Source: Biomphalaria glabrata (Eukaryota; Mollusca; Gastropoda; Planorbidae). From it: DNA of 64,000 nucleotides. The position numbers and the translations under genes are program-made. Below the pieces are notes generated by a model. It was not told the DNA's origin, ran no database searches, and saw nothing but the letters and a program-made list of their open reading frames with translations. The stretch is from positions 2,291,783-2,355,782 of the forward strand of contig NC_074719.1 of the NCBI RefSeq assembly GCF_947242115.1, in the 5' to 3' direction. This document shows, piece after piece, positions 10,437 to 22,600 of the stretch (positions are counted from its first letter, which is position 1; the number at the start of each line of letters is the position of its first letter).

Positions 10437-11525
10437 GAAAAAGAGGTTATAGACACCCGTTCATAGACAAGAAGTTATAGACACCAGTTCATAGACAAGA
10501 AGTTATAGACACCAGTTCATAGACAAGAAGTTATAGACACCAGTTCATAGACAAGAAGTTATAGTAGACACCAGTTCATAGACAAGAAGTTATAGACACC
10601 AGTTCATAGACAAGAAGTTATAGTAGACACCAGTTCATAGACAAGAAGTTATAGACACCAGTTCATAGACAAGAAAGTATAGACACCAGTACATAGACAA
10701 GAAGTTTTAGACACCAGTTCATAGACAAGAAGTTATAGTAGACATCAGTTCATAGACAAGAAGTTATAGACACCAGTTCATAGACAAGAAGTTAATAGAC
10801 ACCAGTTCATAGACAAGAATTTATAGACACCAGTTCCTAGACAAGAAGTTATAGACACCAGTTCATAGACAAGAAGTTATAGACACCATTTCATAGACAA
10901 GAAGTTATAGACACCAGTTTATAGACAAGAAGTTATAGACACCAGTTTATAGACAAGAGATATAGACACCAGTTCATAGACAAGAAGTTATAGACACCAG
11001 TTTATAGACAAGAAGTTATAGACACCAGTTTATAGACAAGAAGTTATAGACACCAGTTTATAGACAAGAAGTTATAGACACCAGTTCATAGACAAGAGGT
11101 TATAGACACCAGTTCATAGACAAGAAGTTATAGACACCAGTTCATAGACAAGAAGTTATAGACACCATTTCATAGACAAGAAGTTATAGACACCAGTTTA
11201 TAGACAAGAAGTTATAGACACCAGTTTATAGACAAGAAGTTATAGACACCAGTTCATAGACAAGAAGTTATAGACACCAGTTCATAGACAAGAAGTTATA
11301 GACACCAGTTCATAGACAAGAAGTTATAGACATCAGTTCATAGACAAGAAGTTATATTATAGACACCAGTTCATAGACAAGAAGTTATAGACACCAGTTC
11401 ATAGACAAGAAGTTATAGACACCATTTCATAGACAAGAAGTTATAGACACCAGTTTATAGACAAGAAGTTATAGACACCAGTTCATAGACAAGAAGTTAT
11501 ATTATAGACACCAGTTCATAGACAG
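10437..11525. repeat. 28-bp minisatellite, ~39 copies
   Basis: The unit reads 'agttatagacaccagttcat' then 'agacaaga'. Variants include TTTATAG for TTCATAG and an inserted TAG or TAT. Variant units recur in blocks, so the array grew partly by multi-unit duplication. Confidence 0.93.
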
Positions 11526-12099
11526 AGGACATCGAATTGCATGAAAATATGTTGTTGTTTTTTTGTTGACAATAACACACACAAACAAAACGAAGTCTAT
11601 CACCTTAAACACCTTAAAAAAAAAACACTTTTAGAACCCAACGACCCAATATTGCACTTTACTTTATTATTAATTTTAAAATAACAAACATTTTAATTAG
11701 GTTACGGTATAGTGCGTGTCAGCTTAGTACGGTGAACGAACTCGAAATGCACTACCTACAATAACCCCCTCCTTCACACACACACACTCACACACAAACT
11801 GATAAACAGCAGTGCTTGAGTGACGCCATCAGCCAGTCTCCACCGTGTCCATTGTGTTCAGAAGAACGTTGCTCCTGAAAAGAAACACACAAGAAGAACG
11901 ATTCAGAAAACTCTCGTAAAAAATTTGCTCCACGTTTTAGAAAACCCAGATCAGAATTAAAATGTATCTCATTCTTATTAACCCTGCGTCTGGTAGTTTA
12001 GCCTCTAAACATGAACATTGTAATTTCATTTTGTATGTCTTCATTGCCAAACAGCTCAGCACTTTAAGGGTTACAGAGTAGTTTGTAAATTTTTTTTTT
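11526..12099. other. intergenic DNA
   Basis: No coding or RNA gene is seen. There are short CA repeats near 11775 and no clear element boundary. Confidence 0.4.
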
Positions 12100-13035
12100 T
12101 TTACATGTTTCGCATGTTCCTTCAGAGATGAAGATAATCTACTTCTTTCACAGTCTTAGTTGACATTGCATGATCTAAAGTTCACGTCATGTTAAGAGTT
12201 TAAAAGACACGTGGAATTCCTGATGTAGAAAACAGGAAGTAGAATGAATAAAGTTGACTTTGAGTTCAGTCAAGTCAGTGAGGTCTGGTTCCCGGTCCAG
12301 AAAGGTTGGACGTTGCTTCCTGGACTGGTGTTTATATATGTATATAGCATGAAAGTTGATGGACTGGTGATTGTTGATTAATTATATTTGAGAGTTGATT
12401 TCATTATGTGCTTATTGAATACTCAGTCAGTCACGTCAAGCAGTCAAGTTAAGTCAAGTTAGTAAAGTCAAGCGGTATTCTTGGGACCGAGTGGTCAAGT
12501 AATATTTTGGTCCGGGACGGACAGTAGCGACTTAAAAAAGTTGGTAGTATTTATTGTTAGAAAATAACTCGTGGGCAGTTGTTGCCAGTGCTTTTGAGAT
12601 ATGTATTATTAAGGATTATTCTGTACAGTGTTACCCGCTGAGATGCGGACGTGATTTGTAGCTAACATATATTGGATACATTTGATACCGCTGTCATGCG
12701 GATAGGATTGTTTATTATTTCTTGACTTGTAGCACTAACAAGGAGTGCAGTATTATTATTATTGTGTGGTAAAATAAACTTTATATTTGTCTGCTGAAAC
12801 GGACTTAGGTCAGTTTATAGTATTTGTCTTGTCACGTGTCAAGAGTACTTCAGGAAGCAAGGAACCCAGCACTACACGACATTCGCATTCTGCAACGTTA
12901 CACCATTCAACTTCATTTACAACTTCCTATTCAAAACCTCCCACACTACGACCGGAAATGACAAGGTATGAACCTGGGACCATTGAGACGACAGCCCAGT
13001 GCGCATACCGCCTGATCAGGCAGCCATCTGTTTTT
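12100..13035 (-). repeat. tRNA-derived SINE split by a solo LTR
   Basis: The SINE tail ('acatgtttcgcatgttcctt') is at about 12104-12145 and its tRNA-like head ('tgaacctgggaccattgaga', 'caggcagcc') is at 12922-13030. The two halves match the uninterrupted copy at 7077-7245 and are separated by the insert at 12146-12921. Confidence 0.7.
12146..12921 (+). mobile_element. probable solo LTR (fossil)
   Basis: A 776-bp insert inside a SINE is flanked by the 5-bp direct repeat ACTTC. It has a TATA-like area and an AATAAA signal in the expected order and ends in ACA, as LTRs do. No internal retroviral-type coding region adjoins it, so it is read as a solo LTR fossil. The family is not identified. Confidence 0.5.
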
Positions 13036-13620
13036 ACTGTGACATGGCGGGAAAAAAAATGTTATGATAGTCAGTGCCAGATTTTAGTCAGTGGAAGACC
13101 TGGACAGGATTGTTTTTTTTCGGTGAGCCCCCCTTCCCTTTCTCTATTCTCTATTCAAACTTCTATACTACCCAGTTGGCATGCTGTCTGGTTGCACTCG
13201 TAAAAGTTGTTGATAAGCATGCCTTGATTGTAAGTCTTTGAATGAATGATAGGTTACGGTCTTACTGACAGGCCGACATAGGTCTATATAGCTTTTACAG
13301 AGAGAGAGAGAGAGAGAAAGCTGTATGCAATAGATATATGAATGTACCCTTACTGGGCCTTACTGTTCACAATACAATCTGAAATTCTTGCAGAATTCTT
13401 TTTTTTTTTTTTTTTTTTTTTGTTGTGACGAATAAAATAAAGAACTTGCATAACAACAGAAATAGTCTTCAAAGTTCAAAGCTTGCTTTTTTTTTTAATT
13501 TGAGTCTTTTTGCTTTAATTTCTAGATTAAATATTTACTTAAAATGCATTACTATCAAAATAGTTAACGCACCAGCTTTAGCACAAATCGCCAATTTGAT
13601 CTTTTGGACCAAAATATTTA
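13036..13620. other. intergenic DNA downstream of the transporter gene
   Basis: The stretch contains a short GA repeat (about 13300-13318) and a poly-T run near 13400. No gene is seen. It would hold the 3' UTR of the transporter gene, or a last small exon if the reading frame does not end at 13621. Confidence 0.4.
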
Positions 13621-16600
13621 CTACCTTCCAAAAGCCACGGCATCTTCTATGGTTTCCGGAAGTCGCCTGTTCTTTGTTTCCGGTAAAAAGTAAGCAGAAA
13701 ATCCTGCCACGAGCGACAAAGCGCCAAAAATAAAAAGTGGGATCAGTTTTTCTAAATTTCCTCCACGTCCTGTGCCCTGCGAATGCAATAAAACAATAAA
13801 TAAAATAATAAATAAAACAATAAATAATAACCTGTTATTATGGCCACCTTCTATGCTGTATATAGTAATTTTCATTGGTAAATGTATCTTCTCTTTTTTC
13901 AAACTTACTATATTGGCAATAAAAGGGGAGATAAGCCCGCCAATTCTCGCGAAGAATGAACCAGACGACAGACCGCTACTCCTCAGTACTGTGGGGAACA
14001 ATTCGGCGGAATACAGCCAAATATTGGCATAAGCACCAGACACGCCAAATTTGCCAATAGTAGCCAGAATTATAGTCAACCAACTGTAACCTAAGAACAG
14101 AAGAAGCAAAAAAAAAGTATTAAGTTCGTGACTATCGGATGCTTATCCACGAAAATAATTGGGTAAACGGTATTGCCTGATTATATATGTCGTTAATGGT
14201 AACGAAATCCTGAAGCCAGCAACCATCTTTAGTTCCCAATGAGTTCCCATCAAATATCAAATGGCCTATCCATTCCAGAGGCTCTACAACCCCTGGAGGG
14301 CACTAGCCTGCTTCTTATCTTATCTTATAAAATACAGACGTTACTTCAAAAAAAGACGACTACGTCCTACGCGTCATGCATCTAGTCAAGCATGTTAAAC
14401 AATGAATTAATTCTGCTAATTCACTGGTTTTCCTTGCTGGATCAGGCAACCCATTCCATGCTCTAATAGCACTAGGGAAAAAGGAGCATTTGTACAAATT
14501 TGTCCTAGCATATGGGACGAGGAATGTGCCTTTATCTTTGTGTCTTTCAGAGTATTTTATTAAATTTTGTTTTTGTATTTGAAGATTATGGTTCAGTGTT
14601 TAATGTATAATTGCTACTTTACTTTTGAGTCTTCTATCATGAAGGCTTTCTAAATTTAGTGATTTTACTAAAGGTGTTACTCTAGTCAAATGTGAATATT
14701 CGTTTGTTATGAATCTCACTGCTCTATTTTGTGTCTGTTCCAGTTTCTTAAAGGGAAACTCCGATGGTTTTGACAATTTTTGATATAATATGTGTTTTGA
14801 TTTACAGATAATGAATATATTCTTCTTTTTTTTTTATTTGCAATAATAACTTAGTAATTGATGTTTTTCCGACGTAATTTTCCTGCGCATCCAAAACAGT
14901 CAGACTTTCACCGGGTTTCTATGTGACGTCACAAAGGTGTTTTAATCTATTGACTTATTATATAACAGGAGACCATACAGCAAAGTTTACATTCTCGTAA
15001 AAGAAATATATCTTTGTCTATGAAGTTAGATCTAGGATCTTGTAAGCAAAGAAAAAATGCGTATTAAAAGTAGATTTACATGCTTGACTAATCACGGCAG
15101 TGCGTATTTTCTCGCCATACCACTCAACACACAACAAACACTATCGCTTGGTTGTCTTGTCATGACCGACTACACTGTAGTCTGGACTAGCCTTACACTG
15201 ACCAACTTGTTCGAATCAGTCAGACACACGATCTATTTACTTCTTGGGACAGGGAGAGGCTTAGGTGAAAATATTACTTTTTTTTCTCGAGTTGGTTATC
15301 CTAATGCTTTTGGATCTATCTATACATGTTTATATATATAACTGTATCATAGCTCTGGACTGTAGGCTTAGATGAAAATGTTACTTTTTTTTCCCTCGAG
15401 TTGGTTATCCTAATGCTTTTGGATCTATCTATACACGTTTATATATATAACTGTATCATAGCTCTGGACTGTAGGCTTAGATGAAAATGTTACTTTTTTT
15501 TCCCTCGAGTTGGTTATCCTAATGCTTTTGGATCTATCTATACACGTTTATATATATAACTGTACCATAGCGCTTGACTAGGCCGTCACTAAGCCTAACA
15601 GCCTAACAGCTACTGTAAGAATGAAGCGATACGATTGGTTAAATCAATTAATGTTTTCTTGAGTTAGGGGGTCCCAAACAAAGGATGCATATTCTATTAA
15701 TGGCCTAACCAAGGTTAAATAACATTTTAGTTTTATGTTCTTATTTGATTTATAGAAGTTTCTTCTTCCCATTCGTTCATTCAGATCTCTCTTGAGCTGT
15801 TCGTCTCCACGCACTAGCTTTAAACTGTTGTCCTTTTTTTTTTTGCCTCTTTTCTCAGACTGTGACACGAGGAGGTAACTATACTTGTGTATTAGTAAAG
15901 ACAGGAGTGATTCCCCTTACAGAGCTTATATCAACTCATGTTCATCTGAGATGGTAATTCAGGAGTAAATGGCAACTTGACACAATTTACATGGCTTTAT
16001 ATGACTTTCTTAATTAAGGGGAATCACTCCTGTCTATACTATTATACAAAAATAGTTAACTCCCTATTATGTCACACTGGCATTGTTTGTAGGTGGCCTG
16101 CCCACCGAGGCCTGCTCTTTTTACAAAGCTTATATCAACTCATTATGTCTGTCTGTTTGTCTGTCTGGTAAAAATTTGAAAACGTTATTTCTCCCACTTG
16201 CCATTCTCGGATGAAATTGAAAATTTACACAATTATTTATTTCTCCTGACACAGCACGAATCAATCACAAACTTAACCAATTCATTAAATTAAATAGAAA
16301 TAGTGGTAATGAAATAATTTAGTATAATGTAGATTTAGGAAAATAACTCTTACAGTATTAAGAAATATGACTGTAAATGAAGAGTTTTTTGCCCACATAT
16401 ACGTTTTACTTTCTTTGTAAGTATTTTTATATTTGGCTTGTTATATAGTTTCGTTACTACAGGCGGGTCTTCATGTAACTGGTACATTTCCTGGTTAGAG
16501 CGTATACTTCATCCAGTTTGCATGCTGTATAGCACCATAGATGGGCGCCAAAAATACCTTAGGTCAGAACTAAAACGTAAGACTCTCGACAGGGAAGCAT

Positions 16601-19600
16601 AGCACGTTAACAGTGTGTCCTCATTAACGACTCCTTAAATGTTACTAATATGGCAATGACGTTGAGTCCAAATATTAAGAGACTTTCTTTATGGTGCCAC
16701 GCAGACCCATCTGTGACCTACTTATTTTGTCCGACCTGACAAAGACAAAGTCGTCACCATTAACTACCTTAACATAAATAAAATTGTTTTTCTATATGGA
16801 CTGACCTCCGTATAGTGTGGGCAGGGAGGATACGGAGCAGGAAAGTCCAGTGATGACCATGAAGCCGATGTGAAGTCTCCTGCGTCCTATTCTGTCCAGT
16901 AAGAAGTAGGAGATGATGTACGAGAGCAGCTCCACGAGGCCGTACAGGACAGCGTTGAGGAAGATTGACCCAGACAGGCTGCCCACGCTGAGGCTCATCC
17001 CGTAGTAGCTCATGCTACACACTGCCCTGGATGTACACATAGAGCAGTCAACAATGTACACAACACAGTACTCCAAGTCAACTTTTAAACAATGTACACA
17101 TAGACACAGTACGCCCAGTCAACTTTTAAACAATGTACACATAAACACAGTACGCCCAGTTAACTTTTAAACAATGTACACATAGATACAGTGCGCCCAG
17201 TCAACTTTTAAACAATGTACACATAGATACAGTGCGCCCAGTCAACTTTTAAACAATGTACACATAGATACAGTACGCCCAGTTAACTTTTAAACAATGA
17301 ACACATAGACACAGTACGCCCAGTCAACTTTTAAACAATGTACACATAGATACAGTACGCCCAGTCAACTTTTAAACAATGTACACATAGACACATTACG
17401 CCCAGTCAACTTTTAAACAATGTACACATAGATAAAGTACGCCCAGTCAACTTTTAAACAATGTACACATAGATAAAGTACTCCTAGTTAACTTTTAAAC
17501 AATGTACACATGGACACAGTAAGCCCAGTCAACTTTTAAACAATGTACACATAGACACAGTACGCCCAGTCAACTTTTAAACAATGTACACATAGATGAA
17601 GTACGCCTAGTCAACTTTTCAACAATGTACACATAGATACAGTGCGCCCAGTTAACTTTGAAACAATGTACACATAGATACAGTACGCCCAGTTAACTTT
17701 TAAACAATGTACACATAGACACAGTACGCCCAGTCAACTTTTAAACAATGTACACATAGACACAGTACGCCCAGTCAACTTTTAAACAATGTACACATAG
17801 ATAAAGTACGCCCAGTCAACTTTTAAACAATGTACACATAGATAAAGTAAGCCCAGTCAACTTTTAAACAATGTACACATAGACACAGTACGCCCAGTCA
17901 ACTTTTAAACAATGTACACATAGATAAAGTACGCCTAGTCAACTTTTAAACAATGTACACATAGATAAAGTAAGCCCAGTCAACTTTTAAACAATGTACA
18001 CATAGATACAGTACGCCCAGTCAACTTTTAAACAATGTACACATAGATACAGTACTCCTAGTTAACTTTTAAACAATGTACACATAGATAAAGTACGCCT
18101 AGTCAACTTTTAAACAATGTACACATAGATACAGTGCGCCCAGTCAACTTTTAAACAATGTACACATAGATACAGTGCGCCCAGTCAACTTTTAAACAAT
18201 GTACACATAGATACAGTACGCCCAGTCAACTTTTAAACAATGTACACATAGATACAGTGCGCCCAGTCAACTTTTAAACAATGTACACATAGATACAGTA
18301 CGCCCAGTCAACTTTTAAACAATGTACACATAGACACAGTACGCCCAGTCAACTTTTAAACAATGTACACATAGACACAGTACGCCCAGTCAACTTTTAA
18401 ACAGTGTACAAATAGATACAGTACGCCCAGTTAACTTTGAAACAATGTACACATAGATACAGTACGCCCAGTTAACTTTTAAACAATGTACACATAGACA
18501 CAGTACGCCCAGTCAACTTTTAAACAATGTACACATAGACACAGTACGCCCAGTCAACTTTTAAACAATGTACACATAGATAAAGTACGCCCAGTCAACT
18601 TTTAAACAATGTACACATAGATAAAGTAAGCCCAGTCAACTTTTAAACAATGTACACATAGACACAATACGCCCAGTCAACTTTTAAACAATGTACACAT
18701 AGACACAGTACGCCCAGTCAACTTTTAAACAATGTACACATAGATACAGTACGCCCAGTCAACTTTTAAACAATGTACACATAGATAAAGTAAGCCCAGT
18801 CAACTTTTAAACAATGTACACATAGATACAGTACGCCCAGTCAACTTTTAAACAATGTACACATAGATACAGTACTCCTAGTTAACTTTTAAACAATGTA
18901 CACATAGATAAAGTACGCCTAGTCAACTTTTAAACAATGTACACATAGATACAGTGCGCCCAGTCAACTTTTAAACAATGTACACATAGATACAGTGCGC
19001 CCAGTCAACTTTTAAACAATGTACACATAGATACAGTACGCCCAGTCAACTTTTAAACAATGTACACATAGACACAGTACGCCCAGTCAACTTTTAAACA
19101 ATGTACACATAGATACAGTACGCCCAGTTAACTTTTAAACAATGTACACATAGATACAGTACGCCCAGTTAACTTTGAAACAATGTACACATAGATACAG
19201 TGCGCCCAGTCAACTTTTAAACAATGTACACATAGACACAGTACGCCCAGTCAACTTTTAAACAATGTACACATAGACACAGTACGCCCAGTCAACTTTT
19301 AAACAATGTACACATAGATAAAGTACGCCCAGTCAACTTTTAAACAATGTACACATAGATAAAGTAAGCCCAGTCAACTTTTAAACAATGTACACATAGA
19401 CACAGTACGCCCAGTCAACTTTTAAACAATGTACACATAGATGAAGTACGCCCAGTCAACTTTTAAACAATGTACACATAGATAAAGTAAGCCCAGTCAA
19501 CTTTTAAACAATGTACACATAGACACAGTACGCCCAGTCAACTTTTAAACAATGTACACATAGATAAAGTACGCCCAGTCAACTTTTAAACAATGTACAC

Positions 19601-22600
19601 ATAGATAAAGTACGCCCAGTCAACTTTTAAACAATGTACACATAGATACAGTACGCCCAGTCAACTTTTAAACAATGTACACATAGATACAGTACGCCCA
19701 GTCAACTTTTAAACAATGTACACATAGACACAGTAAGCCCAGTCAACTTTTAAACAATGTACACATAAACACAATACGCCCAGTCAACTTTTAAACAAGT
19801 ACATATACACACAGTACCCTAGTCTCACTATGTACAATATACACAGGTACACATGTCATTGAAAGCAAGGACTTTAATATGTTGTTTTCAAATTGCCACA
19901 TTAAAGTTGAGTAAAAAACAAATACTAATGATAGTTATCTGCATAAATTTTATCTGGACCTTAAATTGTGTATATTCAACGTACAATCTCCAAATGGTTA
20001 AATACTTTCATAATATTCTTTGTTCGAATCATGTTAGTCACTTTAGGGGTGAGATTGCGATCAAGGCATGCCTTTTGTAGTGCAGTAAGATTTCTGCTGA
20101 ATGGTAAAACTTACATAAATCACTGTTAATGTCTTATAGCTTCAATAAGGACATTCCATCTCTGATCGTGAATGGACAGCTATTATCCCTTTTCAGCTTC
20201 TATAAAGTGTGTGTGCGTCTGTGTGTGTGTGAGTGGGGGGGGAGTACTATCGAGTTATCATATCATATTGGTTTCTCTTGTCCATACTTTTTTATGTCTT
20301 TATAATATTGCGTTTTGAAATAAGTAACAATCAATTTCTTTTTGTGTATATAAAGTAGGTTACGATGTTTGTAAAACCTACTAGTGACGAGTCAAAGCAG
20401 ATGATTATAGTTCGTATAACTAAGATGTGATGCTTGCAAAGCCTACCAGTTAAAGTAGATGATTGTAGTTCGTATAACTAAGATGCGATGCTTGCAAAGC
20501 CTACCAGTTAAAATAGATGATTGTAGTTCGTATAACTAAGATGCGAAGCTTGCAAAGCCTACCAGTTAAAATAGATGATTGTAGTTCGTATAACTAAGAT
20601 GTGATGCTTGCAAAGCCTACCAGTTAAAGTAGATGATTGTAGTTCGTATAACTAGGATGTGATGCTTGCAAAGCCTACCAGTTAAAATAGATGATTGTAG
20701 TTCGTATAACTAAGATGTGATGCTTGCAAAGCCTACCAGTTAAAATAGATGATTGTAGTTCTTATAACTAAGATGCGATGCTTGCAAAGCCTACCAGTTA
20801 AAGTAGATGATTGTAGTTCGTATAACTAAGATGTGATGCTTGCAAAGCCTACCAGTTAAAGTAGATGATTGTAGTTCGTATAACTAAGATGCGATGTGTC
20901 GCGATCTTCCAGAACGGTTCATTCACCTGAGCAATCTCCGCCCACTCCTTTCTTCCTGTCATTGACCTCTTGTTGACCTTGGCTGCGTGCTGGAGGATAG
21001 CGTCAGCTTCTGTAAATCTTTTTTTGCTAATTAGCCATCTTGGAGACTCCGGAACACACCTGGCATTATATATGTAAGTATGATAAGTGGGTATAAATAG
21101 ATGTAAGTATTCTAAGTGGATACCGATAGAAGTAAATATTCTAGATGGATACTAATAGAAGTAAGTATTCTAGATGGATACTAATAGAAGTAAGTATTCT
21201 AAGTGGATACAAATTGATAAATGCACACATTGGAGCAACGATAAACTGAATTTGAGACCTAAAGAGAGGTAATGATAGATTAGATATACAGATATTTTGG
21301 CATGATAGAAAGCTTTTATAATTGCAGAAAGATTTCTTAAGGCCATTAGAAAATCCTAGAAAATAGATTAAGCAATCCTTTGAGCTTCAGACCTTGCGAT
21401 CTATGGTAGCAGATGATGTGGCATACGGAGCCAGGTAGACCTACGGAGTCACGTGACCTACGGAGACATGTGGCCTACGGAGTCACGTGGGCTTATGAGG
21501 CACGTGACCTACGGAGGCATGTGGACATATGGGACATGTGGCCTACGGAGACATATGGACCTACGGAGTGATGCGAGCCTACGGAGTCATGTGGGCATAT
21601 GAGTCGTGTGGCCTACGGAGGCATGTGGGTCTACGGAGTCATGTGGGCCTACGGAGACATGTAACCAATGAAGTCATGTGGACCTACAGAGTCATGTGGG
21701 CCTACGGAGTCATGTGGGCCTACTAACGACTAACCTCCTTTTCTTTTACCAAATAAATCCCAATGAAGTCATGTGGGTCTACGGAGTGACGTGGACCTAC
21801 GGAGTCATGTGAGCCTACGGAGTCATGTGGGCCTACGGAGTCTTATGGCCTAGGGAGTCATGTGGCTAGCGTAACGACCAACCTCTTTTTCTTTTCCCAA
21901 ATAATGCCAGAAGCGGGTGGACTCAACGGCGCACTAAAAAATCCAGAAATTCATAATTCCTGGCTTCACCTGGATTCGAACCTAACGCCCCTCGGTTCCT
22001 ATGCCAGGTAGGCTACCTTGCCCCTCTGAGGCCACACCTCAAAATAACAATAATGGTGTCTTAAAACTACATTTTGACATTAAACAAGTCTATATTTGGA
22101 TGAATATTAAAATGTGCATAAATATTTTCTTTAAAAAAAAAAATTAAATGTTCTGTTAAAAAGAAAAAAAGGGGGGGGGGGAGAAGAAAGGGGTATCTGT
22201 GTATGGGTTCATGTTGCTGTGATCGCTTTTTTTTAAAGCAGAAAAAATCTTGTTCACTCAGGGCTCAAGCCTCTTCAAGGGGACTATTTCAACTTATATA
22301 TCACCACATCTGTCAAGTACGATTTCTTTCCCTTGTTCTATACCAAACAAATAATTAATTACTAATAGTTAAATAATTAATTAATTGGTTTTAAAAAATC
22401 ATTTTTTGTCAGGTTAAAGAAATAATTGTGCAAAATTTCAACTTGATCCGAGATTGCGTGTGGGAGAAACAACGTGAACAAACATTTTACCAGACGGACA
22501 GAGTTGATATAATAGCTTTGTAATAAATGGCTAGACTTCTCACCAATAATAAAGTACAAATACAATAACCCAAGCTGATGCTGCCAACTGTAGCGTTTTC

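Noticed and set aside
10437-11525. CRISPR-like regular repeats
   Set aside because: Units are contiguous with no unique spacers, and the genome is eukaryotic; it is a minisatellite.
20109-20179. Candidate for the missing SLC22 exon (AC|...|CT borders on the plus strand)
   Set aside because: In the required phase it contains a stop, has a poor acceptor tract and no resemblance to SLC22 sequence.
21529-21726. Open frame rich in Val-Met-Trp-Ala-Tyr repeats
   Set aside because: It is the translation of the 18-bp SINE-derived minisatellite and has no other coding signal.
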